A stretch of DNA of 64,000 bases from Chaunax sp. Z400 (GCA_037577475.1 CM075188.1:13019501-13083500), one strand, 5' to 3'. Positions 39,201-58,286 are shown, counted from the stretch's first letter. A program made the numbers and translations. Notes: generated by a model from the sequence alone, not told the origin.

Positions 39201-41710
39201 TTAAAGATAAAGAGGAAATATGATGATCAATAGGGATCTATTAGAGACTGGAAGAACAGATGAACACAATGCAAGGAAAGACAAGGAAAGAAAGAGAGAT
39301 GCACAGCACGGACAACAACAACAACAACAACTGCTCTGCTTAGAGGTTCATGTGACAACAGTAAAAAGTGTCTGGATGGGTCAAAAATGTGGGATGTGAT
39401 ACATGAGACACTGGTGCGTTTGGAGGCGTGTCATCATTTCACGTGACATCAGCAGCAGGGTGGGAAAGCCTCTGCATCAATCGTTACTCTGCCCACACAA
39501 ACCGATGCTTGGACCGATGCCAAGGTGCCAGTGCACAGGAGTGCCAAAACCCTGCTGTCTGCTCTCACCCTTCTTTTTCCTCTGCCTCCCTTTTCCCTCT
39601 CTGTCCTCACCCAACTCTTTTTTATTCTCTCCTCCTCATCATGCTTTTCTGCCCTCTCCCTTCTGTTACTCCTCATCTTTTCTCACCTCCCACCCCTCAG
39701 TTACTAATTCTCGCTGTGGTCAGTTGTTCAGCCCCCTGTCAGGAGGGTCTGGTGACTCATTTTGTTCCCCTGAAGAAATTTGCAGGTCTAAAGCTCTTTG
39801 TCGGAGAAGCTGGAAGGGGACAGAGTCAGATTTGACAGCGGGAATTGCATTTTGGCCTTCAATTCTGTTGTTTTGGACAGTGTTGCACATTCACCAAGAC
39901 AACCCCATAGAACCAAGGGATTCCGTGCACACATCCACACACATACCTATTAGCGCTGTCTCTGAACTTATGGGTTTCCCACATGGCCTCCCACATCCCC
40001 CTACTCAGCAGCCATGATATTTGGGCCAAGTGTGCATTGAAAGGCCTTCTGATGGACTGCCTGTACTGCCACTGTTCATTGACAGAACGTCTAATTACAC
40101 TTTTACACTAAGCACAGGAGGCTACCAGGCTCCTGTCCAATAAATGGCCATAAACACACACATATTCACACTCTCTTTCCAATGCATGTTTTACTGTGGC
40201 AGTCATTAATTGAAACAAAACAGGAAAACCTATTGGCCAAGTTAGATTTATTGAGCAGCCGTCCAGCCAATCATAGCCACCAACAGTGAACGTCGAAGTA
40301 CATGCTACTGTGCAAGCATGCAGTAGTATCTTGAGGTGAGAGGCGAAGTGCTACAATGTAGATTTGGAAATTAATGCATGTTACAATGCTCATGTCCCAG
40401 TCTGATCTGATATGTGCTGCACTTTTTAAAATTGCTGCTCCACCCCTGAGTTTGCTCTTAGAATAGTGTAATGTTAAAATAAAGATTCATAAATCATTGT
40501 CAGACTGAAAGGTTATCCTCAAATCTAAATGCTGTGCTCTGTTAGTACTAACAATGGCACCCGCTGACTACAGACAGCATAATGTTTGAAAGTAAGCTAT
40601 AAGAAATAAAAGAATGCAACAACCACTTGAAGTATTTCTATTTTTTTTCGGCAATTGTATCTCTGCATCGTTTGGAACATAACACGAGCACCCTTGTTGT
40701 ATCAAGTCTATATATTGACCATTAGCATTATTCAATATAATTTCATGTGTGCCTTTTCTGATTAGGCTGAGAAGATGTCTATGGTGCCATCACCTATTTC
40801 AAGTTTGTTTGAATTCTATTTCACAAGTCTTCATCTACTCATCATCGTCACTTGTTTGTTTGTTTGCATCAAACCAAGAGGAGTCGTTTCTGAAAAAAAT
40901 GAAAAAAACTCAACCTGTCTCTTCATCTTGTTTATTTTTTTGCCATCTTTGATCACTGTAAGCGTCATCTGGTGCTTTTGGACCAACCAGCTCCTCTCTT
41001 ACTTACAGTAAGACCAAAGAATAGATAATGCATCCTAACATCTGGTCAGCCCCACACTTTCAGCAGCAGTTGCATATAAACACTGCTGGAAGCTAAAACC
41101 AGACAAACACGTTTTGTGCATTTTGAGCATCCTTTGCCCACGCTGCGCCCCCACTCCATCCCCCACTCCAGAGGCAGCAGCTCCGTTCTCGTCGCACCTT
41201 CATGTGTAGCAACTTCCTAGGTTATATGGCATTATCCTCATTACTCAACCCCCCTTCCAAGTGCCTAACTCATCATGGCTTGAAGATAAATGAGGCAGCC
41301 TCCCTGTCCCTGTTGGGGAGCTGAATCTCAGCTCGACGAGTCAACAAGAGCAACTTCAGTCAAAGCCTAACTTCCTTGACTTGTGATTGGTTATGGATTT
41401 TAGCCCTTAGTGTTTTGCTGTTTTCATAGGTTCACAGCCTCTGCTCACTAAAAATCTAAATCAAAGTTGTCTGACTCTTGGCTTTTTTGTGCCTTAAGAG
41501 AAAAGCTGTGTTTGTTTTTGCATCTTCTCAGATAAGTTTTAATGCATAATGTAGCACTCAATTTATGTATGAGCTTTGTATGAGCTATTATTAGCGACTA
41601 CTGGCTACACTACTTTGAGTGGATACATTCACAGATACCCAGAGGCTGACATCAGGTCTGACAAACCAACAATGATGGTTCATAAAAAAACTAATGAGAG
41701 CTTAATGATC
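36276..41710 (+). other. First intron segment, no recognised element
   Basis: The segment contains a C-run at 36,619-36,629 and an (AAC)n patch near 39,315-39,331. A strongly pyrimidine-rich stretch at about 39,550-39,710 yields a 204-codon frame with no recognisable motif. I found no exon with convincing splice sites. Confidence 0.5.
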
Positions 41711-41780
41711 AATATATATCTATATATCTATATATCTATATATATATCTATATATCTATATATAGATATATATATATATT
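41711..41780. repeat. (TATATATC)n-type AT-rich microsatellite
   Basis: TATATATC/TATATCTA units grade into pure TA. It directly precedes the Tc1 transposase fragment. Confidence 0.9.
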
Positions 41781-41814
41781 TACAGTGTCTAGAACTCGGC
41801 AGACATGTGTAACA

Positions 41815-42120
41815 CAGATGTTACAGATGTTATGGCACATTGCACAGTGGGAGATCACATTTAGTGACAAGTCCAGATTTAACTTGCTCAGAGCCCATGG
41901 TCATAGGTGTGTGTATCGTTGCCATGGGGAACGCTATCCTGCAGCATACATCCAGGAAGTGGACCGTTTTGGTGGTGGTGTCATGATGTGGGGAGTCATT
42001 GCTAATGGATGGCAGTCAGATATTGCCCACATCCACGGTCCACGGACAGATATCAATTACTGAGATACGGTCCTAGGTCACATGTCATTCCCAGGACACA
42101 GCAATCAGGCATAATACAAC
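41815..42120 (+). pseudogene. Tc1-like transposase fragment
   Basis: One + strand frame matches the catalytic core of Tc1/mariner transposases. It contains FSDKSRFNL (family FSDESRF, holding the first catalytic Asp; here the following Glu is Lys), then VYRCHGERY and DRFGGGVMMWG (family DRFGGGSVMVWGG). A TGA stop at 42,061-42,063 interrupts the frame. The similarity continues in frame to about 42,120 as TVLGHMSF, where a typical element has an RPH.IPF segment. The second Asp and the Glu of the DDE triad are missing and no terminal repeats are visible. It is dead. Confidence 0.85.
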
Positions 42121-48116
<5,996 letters not shown>

Positions 48117-48690
48117 ATAGCCACTACTGGTAATTTCATTATTATGACGAATATGACCTTTTTTTCCCGTGACTAAGACAAAACGATGAGATGATGCTGA
48201 CATCATTTGACACTAACTGCGACTAAATCAACATGCAATATTGTTGACGAAAAAAGACGAGATTTCGAACTGGGTGTGGTTCACAATAAACATGTAAGTC
48301 AGAACATGTTCCACGTCTGGATGTATTCCTTAAATAGACACTTTCTGCAAAGGTGCATTCTTAATCATTCAACCTGTCTTTTTTAATCAGATACTGATAA
48401 GAGAAATCTTAAGTGAAATAAGATTAAAATGACAAAAAAATATTGGTTTTGTCTCGACTAGGTTGACTGAAATGTTAAAAACAAGCTAATGTCTTAGAAA
48501 AGACTGAAGTATCAACACTTTCATTGACTAAAACTGGACTAAAATAGTTACTTTTAGACTTTTAGATGACTAAAACCTGACTAAAAAACAGCATAATGTT
48601 GACTAAACATGATAAAAACAAATAAGGACATTTGACACAGGACTGAGACTGAATTTGATAATAGCAGACAAAATTAACACTAATAGCCAC
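48117..48690. mobile_element. Non-autonomous hAT-like element with 8-bp target duplication
   Basis: ATAGCCAC occurs directly at 48,117-48,124 and 48,683-48,690. Between them is a 558-bp element (48,125-48,682). Its left end, TACTGGTAATTTC, is an imperfect inverted match to its right end, which reads TAGTGTTAATTTTGTC on the opposite strand. The interior is rich in diverged 'gactaaaa' and 'tgacgaaaa' motifs, a pattern common in fish repeats with this terminus. An 8-bp duplication with short imperfect inverted ends is the signature of the hAT superfamily. No transposase frame remains. The interior is well decayed, yet the duplication is intact. Confidence 0.8.
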
Positions 48691-51479
48691 GCTATCAACC
48701 TTGTGTTTATTATGCTGGGCTTGATAGTAGAAACCAGACAGTGTGACTTCATTTTGTTGTGTCTCATGTGCTTTGCAAGAAGGAAAAGTAAACACTATTA
48801 GAATACTGAGATGTAGTGAAGGCTAAAATAGATACAGACCTCCATATCTCCTCTACCACTCTATGCTCCCCTCTGATTGCTTTCGCCTGCTCTATAACAG
48901 AATCACTCATTATGTTGTCAGAAGATATCTGTCTATATGCTAAATGACCATGTTAAATGAGATACTGACAAAAACAAATATCACTTGTTCTTGTTCCTGT
49001 GACCAAGCAGACTGAGGCATCATTACATCACTGTGATATTAGTATTGCTGTCATTTATAAACTATGCTCTAAGTACATCACAGTTTTATCTCCCGTCTCA
49101 ATATTTCCATAAAGAATTGTGAAAACTGGTATACAATATCTAGGTGAAAATTACTGCGCTGTTGAACCATTCATTGTTATTTACTCTGCAAGAATGACTC
49201 ATAATCAGAAAGTCATTTGCCTTTCGCTCCTATTTTTCTCAATATCTTCATTTACCAGAAACATTCACCAGACTATGAGTAATAGCAGTGTTGTGCAGAA
49301 ATAAGTAAGACAGCTTGCAGAATCTCTTCTCCTTTTTCTACCGACAGTCACTTGTTGCAGTTTCAAGAAATCCATCTGATTCACAAACAGTCTCTGGATG
49401 GGAACATATTGCCCTATTTAGTTACTCCCGAGTATTTATCCAGGATAATAAATGTCCTTGGGGGAATTTTAGTGAAATAATCACATCAAGAGGGATTCTG
49501 TCATGCTGCAGAAGCTTTTATTGCCATTAGCAAGGTTTCTGTATTATTTATAACCATGGTGGAGATTATCGCCTTGTGTGTTTTCCTTTACTGGCTTTAT
49601 GGAGCCTCCAGCAAGTGATGGATGGAGTTGCTTTTAGTCTCCTGTCAGTCCCTGAGTGTGTTTTCTTTTTAGTCCTCCAGCAGTGCAGTTGGGTTCCCCT
49701 ACGTGGATGGCTTGAGTGTGATTTATGACCTTGGCCCCTGATCCTTACCCTGCTAATGATGGTAGTAAACTGGTATGGAACCAAAGGTCAAGCCTATATC
49801 TGCTGTTGTGATGTGACATGATGTTTCTCCTTGTCTTGTGAAGCTTAAAATACGAAAATAACAAGGAGAAGCAACTTGGAGGGTAGAAAAATATCAGATA
49901 TTTTTGGTATCGCGTATAAAAGATTCAACTTCGTGCTCCTTCGTGGAGAGACTTCCTCCAGGAGCACAGGCCTATAATTAACCTGCAAACTTATGCAGAC
50001 ATTTTCAGGCTGAGCTGCAAAATCTTTGTTATCCTCCCTCCAGATCGCAGCTACAGCTCCTCTGTCTCCTGGTGTCTCAGCAGCTGTAATTTTGAGGATG
50101 GTGAAGGTTAATGACAGTGACAGCAACTCTGGTAAGGACTCCAGTAAAACTTTAAGTTATCCATTCATCAACAATAAGCTATTACAGGTATTACATTACT
50201 GCTGTCATCCATCGCTCTTTAGTCAGGCTACCTCTTGCCTGTTAATGGGAGCGTATGCACCGAAGAGAGAAAGAGTCAGAGATTATTTTATTTTACAGCG
50301 CCAACCTTTAAATCCCCTGAAATTATAGATCCATTAGACACATTAGGTGCCATGAAAAGAAGACATTGTACTAATCCATATAATTGTCCTTACTGTCAGG
50401 TAGCAGAGACAAAAGACATGATCTCATCTCTAAAGCTGATAAAAGAGAAGTATCAGAGATATGTTCTCTCTTACTGCACATGCTTCACATATTCCCAACT
50501 CCATGAATCCATGGTGTTTCTCACTGCATGGGAAAATTGTTACTGTGCGCAAAGGTCACTCTTCATTTTTCATTTAGTGTGCACTCCCCTCCTTTTTCCC
50601 TCTCGACATCTTTGCTTTCTTTCCCTCTTTAAATATGTGCGATGTTACAGAGGTTCCAGAATTGCAAGATGATGCAAATTCCTAGTAAACAGACTGAAGG
50701 TCACTCAAGTCTCAAGCAAAGGGAATTAATCATGTTTGAATTTCACTTTTGTGGAGGGAATTCCTACATCATTTTTACATTGCATCCCTGTCAGGCTATA
50801 GATAAGAAGTAAAGTGTTGTAATCAATTCTGAAACTGATTAGAAGCCATCATAGAGATGAGACACAGACACATTGACATGTGTGATGTGAGCAACGTTGT
50901 TCTGTTTTGGTCGTAACAAAAAAAGAACAAGGAGGGTGTTTTAAAAGGAATAATTTCCTTACAGGACAATTCCACACCTCGAGTGTTAGGTCTAACCGAT
51001 TTACCATTCCAGTCCTGTAACATTATCAGACACACAATGGACATTTAAAAAAGGTTTAAGGTCTATGCAGTCCAGCAACGGTCTTTTTTTTTTAATTAAA
51101 GAACCGCCAACATTTCCAACAATGCAACTCTTGCATGCAAAGCTGCTGGCCTCAAGCAGACCTGAGGAGTGGGCTTATAAATGGTGGTAAAGTTACATCT
51201 TAATCCACAGCCTCAGATTTTTGTTATTTTTAAAAACAGACAAGACTTGCGGCAGATTTTTTTTTTTAAATTAACCACAAACATGTTTGTTCATTGATTA
51301 AAAACATTTTTATTGCCTAATTTTAAGCATATTGTTTATTTGCCATAGCCACAATCTTTCCTTAACCTTTTAGAATGTGACAATATGTTGGTATTGAACG
51401 TAACTCTGGGTTTTGCAGAATGATCCAAAGTTACATTCCTGTCCGATGACACAAAATCAGCACATTAAAGTTTTATGTA
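48691..51479 (+). other. First intron segment, no recognised element
   Basis: Generally AT-rich. No coding exon, RNA gene or named repeat was seen. Confidence 0.5.
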
Positions 51480-52010
51480 TAAATTGAGGAACCTTTTACT
51501 CTGGGCAGATTCTAAAAGAAGACAGTTTTGTGTTGTGATGTAGGAACATAAGGTCGTAATCAACAATGAAACCCAGATCTATGACATTTATGGTACTGCG
51601 CTTCCAGAGAAGAGGGTCTAATGTCTAAAGTCCAAAGAGTCTAATGAGAACACATTTCCTGCCACAGAGGCTCAGCACCAATAACCAGCATTTAGTTTTG
51701 TGGGGTTGTAGGAAGTTGTGGGACATCCAGTTCTTTATGTCTTTAATGACATAAAGAGGGTTGAGGTCTCATGGGGCCAAGAATAGGTACTGTATAACGG
51801 TGTCTTTTTAACATCATTGTGTTTTATGCGTATGGTTTATATGGTCCAGAGGCAACCTGTACAGAATTAACAGCAGCATTCCAAGTCCTGACCCCTGAGG
51901 AACTCCATGTTTGTAAACATAGAGATACAGAAAAGTGTTGTCCCTTTAGATAAGTTGCAACCCAGGCAGGTACAGAGCCAAGAGGCCCCTCCCCGGTGAT
52001 AGTCTTGGCT
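51480..52010 (-). pseudogene. L2-like LINE reverse transcriptase fragment
   Basis: On the minus strand, separate frames carry the landmarks of an L2-type (Maui-like) non-LTR reverse transcriptase in the right order. These are AWVATYLKGQ near 51,980, GVPQGSGLG (51,880-51,906; family GVPQGSVLGPLLF) followed by a hydrophobic LLLILY stretch, DIKNWMSHNFLQ (51,706-51,741), and a weaker VIDLGFIVD segment near 51,580. Stops and frameshifts separate them, and the YADD catalytic box between the second and third blocks is not readable. It is an old, dead fragment. Confidence 0.75.
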
Positions 52011-54036
52011 TAGCATGGTGATAAACCTAGCATTGCAAGTGTACTATGGGCTGTATGCTATTTCTCCCTTCTGTTTCTTCGTCTCTCTGTCTCTCTCATT
52101 CCGGACATTCTTTGGCTTCACTCTCTTTATCTCCGGTGTGACTCCCCCTCTCTGTTTGAATGCCTCACTTGTCTCTGTTTCACTTCTGTTTCTCTTCGTC
52201 ACTCCCTGCAGTGCATTATTTGGGGCATTTTCTTTGTCCAGCCCTGTCTTCTCCCCACTCCCAGCCTCCTTTTTTATAGCCTCTCTTATGGTTTCCATCT
52301 TTGCCTCAAATCCTCCCTCTCAGTCTTCTTTCTCACATCTTATTTTTTATTCCCTTTCTTGCTCACAGCCCTGCTACACACTGCATCTTATGTTATTGCT
52401 GATAGAGGGAGATCTAAGCAGCTTCGGGCTTTCACCTGTCATTGATTCTACACACTCCATAACGCAACCTCCCCTCTCTCTCTAATATGAAAAGTAGGCT
52501 AGTCTTTGGTAATCTATTGGGTGTCTTTAAATCCACATAAAGAAAATGGAGCCATCATAAAATCCTCCACTGCTTGCTGAATATACTTTCTCATGTACCT
52601 GCACAGTCTCATGTAATGAACCCTGAAGGTCATCTCGTTGTTGTGGTCCAATAAAAGCAGACCAAGGTGGAGCTCACCCTCGAGCTCGCGGCAGAGTAGT
52701 TATTCTTTGAACATTAATTCCTCCTAAAATGTTATTAAGTGCTTCTCAAGGTCTTTTGGTAGTTGGAGTCCGTCTGCACAATAGCAAAGGTTATTAGAGC
52801 TTGAAAAGCCTTCAGGTTGTTGTTGGCTCTCCTCCAGTGTTATCTCTATCTTTTTATGGAGCTTTATTGGAAACTGTGACCTGAACTGAGGTTGGCGTTT
52901 GGGCACTACTACGTCATCTTCATCTATACTGCCACTATAGCTCCCACTTCTGTGAAATCACAAGAAAAAAATCACGCCTTTTATTCAGATCTTTGTGTGA
53001 CTATTATCAATTAGGCAAAACACAACTGAAGTTTGCAATTTAAACTGCATTCATGGATTAGATTCACAGCTCATCAAGCTGTTGACACAACACTGACTTA
53101 AAGCTGACATGGAAAACAGCATCCAGCAGACAAAGAACAACATCTGCATGTATTGAATTTGCATTTTTGGCTGGTGAATGTTGGTCAATATTTGTTCCGT
53201 TTTTGAATATCAGGCTTTGTAGCTGCTAAATTATATTAATGAGAACAATGAGAGTGAGCCAGAAAAGTAAAGTTGTGAGCCAGTCAGCTAAATAATTAGT
53301 TGAAAGCGGGTAGAACACTGGATGGAAACAGTAAAGTCGGATTATTATTCTCCATAGGTTCATTACAATAGTCATGCAAGCCATTATTAATATATAAATA
53401 TCGATTGGTGCAGGCTTAAACTATGCATTACATTTTATAGCAAATATTCATATTTTTCTGGTAAACATAAAAATATAATTTGCCTTGGAGAATGGTGCTA
53501 CAAGGATTAGAGTGGAAATAGACCAGGTTTTAATTAATTCTTTCTCTGTGTAGGCTTTTTGAAGCTGGGCAACCAAAGAAAAATGGATTATATCAGGCTA
53601 TTGCTTGAGCACTGTGTTCTACCAGCACTGATACCTGCTCTGTATAATACTTCACAGCCCCTCTGCGAAATATTTTAATCATAAATACCCAAACCACCAG
53701 TGTCCCCATTAATGCTGCTCTGTTTCATTAACATTTCCTATATCTAGGACATGCATAATCGTGGTTTTTCTTTCAACCATCCAATTTTTAGTGCAAGTAC
53801 CTCCTGGCTGTGTAATGAAAACACTCTGAGATTGTGCACAACAACAGGACTGGGGCTAAGGGAAGGCAGGAGAGAAACCAATGTGTTAAAGAGATAGTGA
53901 AAGGGGAAAGGTAGAGAGACTGAGGAGAAGAGGAAGCAAGAGCCATGGGAACTAAGTGAAGAATTATATTTGCACACAAAATATCCAAACCTCTGCAACA
54001 GTGGGTCACTAGCTCAGCAGACCTCTTCTCTTTTAA
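52011..54036 (+). other. First intron segment, no recognised element
   Basis: The stretch 52,055-52,480 is strongly pyrimidine-rich on the + strand and gives a 156-codon frame of Leu/Ser/Phe composition. I treat this as compositional and not as a gene. Nothing else was recognised. Confidence 0.5.
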
Positions 54037-54193
54037 GGGGCCATTTACATGACGACCATTTCAACCAAAAACGGAGTCTGTTTATACGAAAACAGCGTTT
54101 TTGGGGGCTTTGTGGATCTGTGTGTACGGGATCATTTCAGAAATGATGCCGTGAAAACGCAGGTTTTAAAAACCTCTCCGTGTAAACGGGGCC
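54037..54193. mobile_element. Short MITE, GGGGCC termini, TAA flanks
   Basis: The left end reads GGGGCCATTTACATGACGA. The right end on the opposite strand reads GGCCCCGTTTACACGGAGA, giving terminal inverted repeats of the same family. TAA flanks both sides (54,034-54,036 and 54,194-54,196). The interior has 'aaaacg' motifs (aaaaacggag, gaaaacagcg, gaaaacgcag). A TWA trinucleotide duplication suggests PIF/Harbinger. A TTAA-targeting superfamily cannot be excluded because TTAA is present on the left side only. Confidence 0.7.
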
Positions 54194-56667
54194 TAAGACT
54201 CATTTCTTTAGCCTGTATCAGAGCAGTATCAGTCCTCATGAAGGATTTACTAAATGCAGTTCACATCATTGACTGGCTGGTGATTTGTTATCTGTGAAGT
54301 TATCTGTGTTAGCCACAATGGAGACCATTCTGGGGTGGCATTGATGGGGTCCAGGGAGACATAGCACCCTCACACCCACCTCCCTCCTACTTTTTTGGGT
54401 GCTAATTGATCTCTTAATGTTTAGGAAATTACCTTCCGAAACGTATAATCAAAGTGATCTGGGTCAGTGAAAACAGACAAATTAACAAGTCTGTAAATTG
54501 TGTTTAAATGTGGTGGTGGTCTCATTAGTAGTGGATGACATCTTGTTGGAGTGGATGGGATATTAAAGCTGAGCCAGCTATCTTTATCTGTATTAACGAG
54601 CTTTAACTCACCCAACTGGTCCATCCTAAATTTCTGGGAGAACATATATTTTCTTAACTTTCATTTCTTATAATTACAGTTAACATTTAATTGGACAATA
54701 AAGACAAATACTTTTTTCCCTGCAAAGCTGAAAATGCATTTCTTGTTGACAATAGAAAAGTCCAGACAACAATTTAAGCAAGGCAGGAGGTAGAGCTGAA
54801 AATTCCTAACTATCGTAGGTAAATAATAAAACTATCTTGGCATTGGAAATGTTTTATAAAAATAGTTAAAAAGGGTCTTAATAAATAAATTGCGATAGTC
54901 ATCTTCCACACATAGACCTTATGCCAAAGAATAATGTTAGTCATTTTGGTTTTATTACGATTGAGAGTTGTGAACTTTCAAAAGGAGGCTGATTGTATTC
55001 TGTGACTAAAAGGCCCAGCCAAAAAACTTTAGAAATACACTATTACCTTGAATTAAATTGCATATATCTCGGGCTTTTAACATTGGAAACATTTGGGATA
55101 ATATACTGTAAGTATACACCTCAAGAAAATATTTCATTTTTTGACATTTTAATTTGGAAAATGCTACAAATTATAAGTTTAACTTGGCACCCAAAGGGGG
55201 TTGGAATGGTGCCTGAAATCAAGCTCAATCCAGAATGTTTCTGTCAGAACACTGGAAACAACAGTCCCCCTGTGAAAGAGCTGAGACAATAATTTACAGT
55301 GATCGTGTAGTTTTTAGCATGGAGCCCACTCAGTGTGCTAGCTTCAATATGACTTCTACTGCCATTGCAGTTTGAACACACAATGTTATAGCACCCTGAG
55401 GTTGAGTATTTTGGATTAGTGTTTCCGCCAAATGGCAAAATGTATAGGCAACTTGCTGTATGTCTTGTTCAATTATTGTAGCATAACACTGTACTTGACT
55501 GCTTGTGCTAGGCAGGGTATAGCTTCTGAATGAACTCAGCTGCAGCCATTTGTCATAATTACAGTCATGCTTTGGCTCTGATCCCCCCCCCCCACACACA
55601 TACACACCCCATTTGCGTTTGTACTTATTCTGCGGTCCCATGAAATTGTATCACCCAGGGAGTCTAATTATACTAATCGCATGCGTACTGCCTGACACTT
55701 ATTCATGCATTATTAATAACAGAAACAATACAATAGAATCTCTGATTGGATGTACTGACTCCCTGATTTCTCTTATTCTCTCTCCCTCTCTTACTCTCTT
55801 TCTAAATGTTTCACACTTATCTCCAACCCAATCTCTCTCTTTTTACCCCATGACCTCCTTCCCTCTCTTGGTGACTCTCTGCCCTTTACCTCCTGTAATT
55901 TTGCTTGTGGGTGTTGAGTAATTATCATGCCTCCCACTTTTATTCTGATGTCAGAGCAGGGAATTTGAGAAATGCCCCATAAAGATTATTTGTCCTGATA
56001 AGGTTATGTCTGGGGCTCCATTAAACAGATGGGCTGCACAATGGCTGTTTGTATCCTTCGGGTGAGATCCAGAGTGAGTGAGAGAGAGAGAGAAAAACTG
56101 AAAAAAGCTTGAAAAACAAAAATTGTTTAGTGTGCCAGAATTCTCCATTTCATTCTATTTTCTGTTGCACTTTATCCTGTAGTTTACTTAATTTCAATTG
56201 AAAGTAAAATAACCATATTAATTAGTTCTCTTAATTAACATATTTAACTGTTTTTCTTATGAATTAACCCTATTTGGCCAGTGGTCATAGGGTCCCTGCA
56301 TATACTGTATACATTTGGTCATGTAGCTTTTTTTTAAAGAAGTAAAAATGCATTGTTTTTCTTATGAATACATTTTTGGAATTATAATCATTGAATGTCA
56401 CTCTCACACAAAGTCAGTACACTTGTGGTATTTGCCTCAACAGTGTAACTTGGTCTGGTTTGACCAGTAGCTCATGGTGGCTAATGCTAACAAACCCTTG
56501 GTAGGTATTCATGTGTAACTGAATACAGTCACTTCCCTGACTTGATGACTATTTTCTATCTGGGCCGCTGTTAAAACTAGCCTACATTTTGTTTCCAACT
56601 TTGTGGTAACTTATGGGAAAGGCAATTTTCTATTTTAATGTTCTTTGTTGCCAGATTGTCAATAAAA
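54194..56667 (+). other. First intron segment, no recognised element
   Basis: AT-rich. Contains a C-run at 55,584-55,593 followed by short CACA units. Frames near 54,993-55,292 and 55,330-55,641 show no recognisable motif. Confidence 0.5.
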
Positions 56668-56910
56668 GGCTTGCTGGCCTGGAGAGAGTCCTGACCTGAA
56701 CCTCCTTCACACCATTGGTATGAAGTGGAGCACCCAACATTGTTGCTTAAACTCAGTTGTGGTCTTGTGGCTGAATGGGAATAAATCCCTGCATCCTGGT
56801 TCCAAGATCTTGTGGAAAGGCTTCCCAGAAGAGTGAAGGCTGTTACAGCAGGATATTTCTGGTCGGGTTTTAGGAGTGACATATTCAACTATCACATGTG
56901 AATGTAATGT
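56668..56910 (+). pseudogene. Tc1-like transposase C-terminal remnant
   Basis: At nucleotide level the segment matches the 3' end of fish Tc1 transposases. It has ctgacctgaacc (the DLN of the PDLNP motif), then 'atcttgtggaaaggcttccc' with 'agaagagtgaaggctgttac' (family ILVESLPRRVEAVI), and a non-coding tail resembling the post-stop region. The residues where the final catalytic Glu should lie read LLHTIG, so the active site is lost. It is separate from, and more decayed than, the fragment at 41,815-42,120. Confidence 0.7.
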
Positions 56911-58286
56911 TCATGTACTTCCATAACTGTTGTGTACGTATTTAGAGTCTCATTTTATTGTATTGTGCTCAGTATTACAGTTGTTATGACTCATGTTATG
57001 TCAAAATAGTTTTATTGTAATATTATAAGTTGCAATACCCACCTTAACGTAATCCAGTAAAGCTCTCAAACACACAATGCAATATAGTTTAGCTGAACTG
57101 AAAAAGACATGGAAAGAGTGTGAGAGAGAGATAGACTATCAGAGAGAGGAAGGATGTATTTTGGATACCGTACGTTCAGCAAAGTGTTTTTGCATCATTT
57201 TACACATTGTTCATGTGTGACCACAGTAAAATGCTAAAGAGTTTTGCATAAAGAAATACAACTTTGATTATTCAAACTGGAGATGTAGCATGAAAGGTTT
57301 TCTGTTTGTGGCAGTGACGATGGAAGGTCTCTCCGCTTGATTTACTAAACAAATTACTCGATGCTGCATTAAGCATTGAGACGTCCAGATGAAAATTGAG
57401 TTATGGGGTGATTTACAGTATGTTTCAAGGAAAGCACAATTCCATGCCAGGCTCACATGGAGAAAAAAATAATGATTGCATATTAATGAGCTCAAGGTTG
57501 TATCAACTTGAATAAAAAGACCTGTTGTGTGCACGTTAAATTTCACCATACACATAGCAGTGTGCAGACGTAGTGGGTCCTGCTGTCTGAAGTCCATGGC
57601 TGAAGTCTCTTGCAATTCGGAGAGGTTTTCTCCTGCAGGACGGTGTGCTTGATGCATTTCTAAATTGATCACCGAGTGTAACTTAATTTGGGGGTCATTT
57701 GTATCCACATGAATCATACCCGAGACCTGAATGTGTCTCTGTACCACTCTGTGAAAATACAGTTCAGCCTGTCAGAGAGATGATTTGCATTGCTTGCAAG
57801 CATTTCATTTAGTAAACCACTAGTCCTCTCCCTCTCTCAGAGTCTTTCATACCCTGGATAATGCTTGATGCTTTGAGCGTTGTTAAGCCTTCACTAACTT
57901 GCAGCTTACACAGATTTTCCATTAACAGGCCTTGTGTTGCCCCCCTGTTGCCCCTTTGCCTCCTTCTCATTTTTCTCAAATGTATCACATGTGGTGAGTT
58001 ATCTGATGTGGTCACGTTATGTTCAGAGCTGACTGGATTCTTCTCCCTGAGTAGATGACTTAATGGCTCGCTCTAAGCAGCTGTTTATCTCCCTCACATC
58101 AGACTGAAGAATTATAGATGCTGTGGGAATACAAAGAAATGGCTTGAGTCAAGAAATCCACCTAGCCAAATAGTAATGGGTGAATGTCTGCCTGCCTGTT
58201 TATGTGTCTCGCCCCTCTGCCTCATTTAGCAATCACTCACTTCATTTTCTGTTTTTTTTTGTGTGTCTTTTTTAAAATTCTTACAG
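56911..58286 (+). other. Distal end of first intron and acceptor site
   Basis: The segment ends in a T-rich tract and TTACAG (58,281-58,286), a good acceptor that precedes the first coding exon. A 159-codon open frame on the minus strand (57,268-57,747) lacks recognisable motifs or splice context. Nothing else was identified. Confidence 0.55.

Noticed and set aside
39403..40017. 204-codon + strand open frame
   Set aside because: It is a compositional frame across a pyrimidine-rich tract (Pro/Ser/Leu/Phe runs) with no motif, splice context or homology I can recognise.
52015..52485. 156-codon + strand open frame resembling a membrane protein
   Set aside because: The hydrophobic look comes from a TC-rich tract that encodes Phe, Leu and Ser in every frame. 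It overlaps no recognisable exon.
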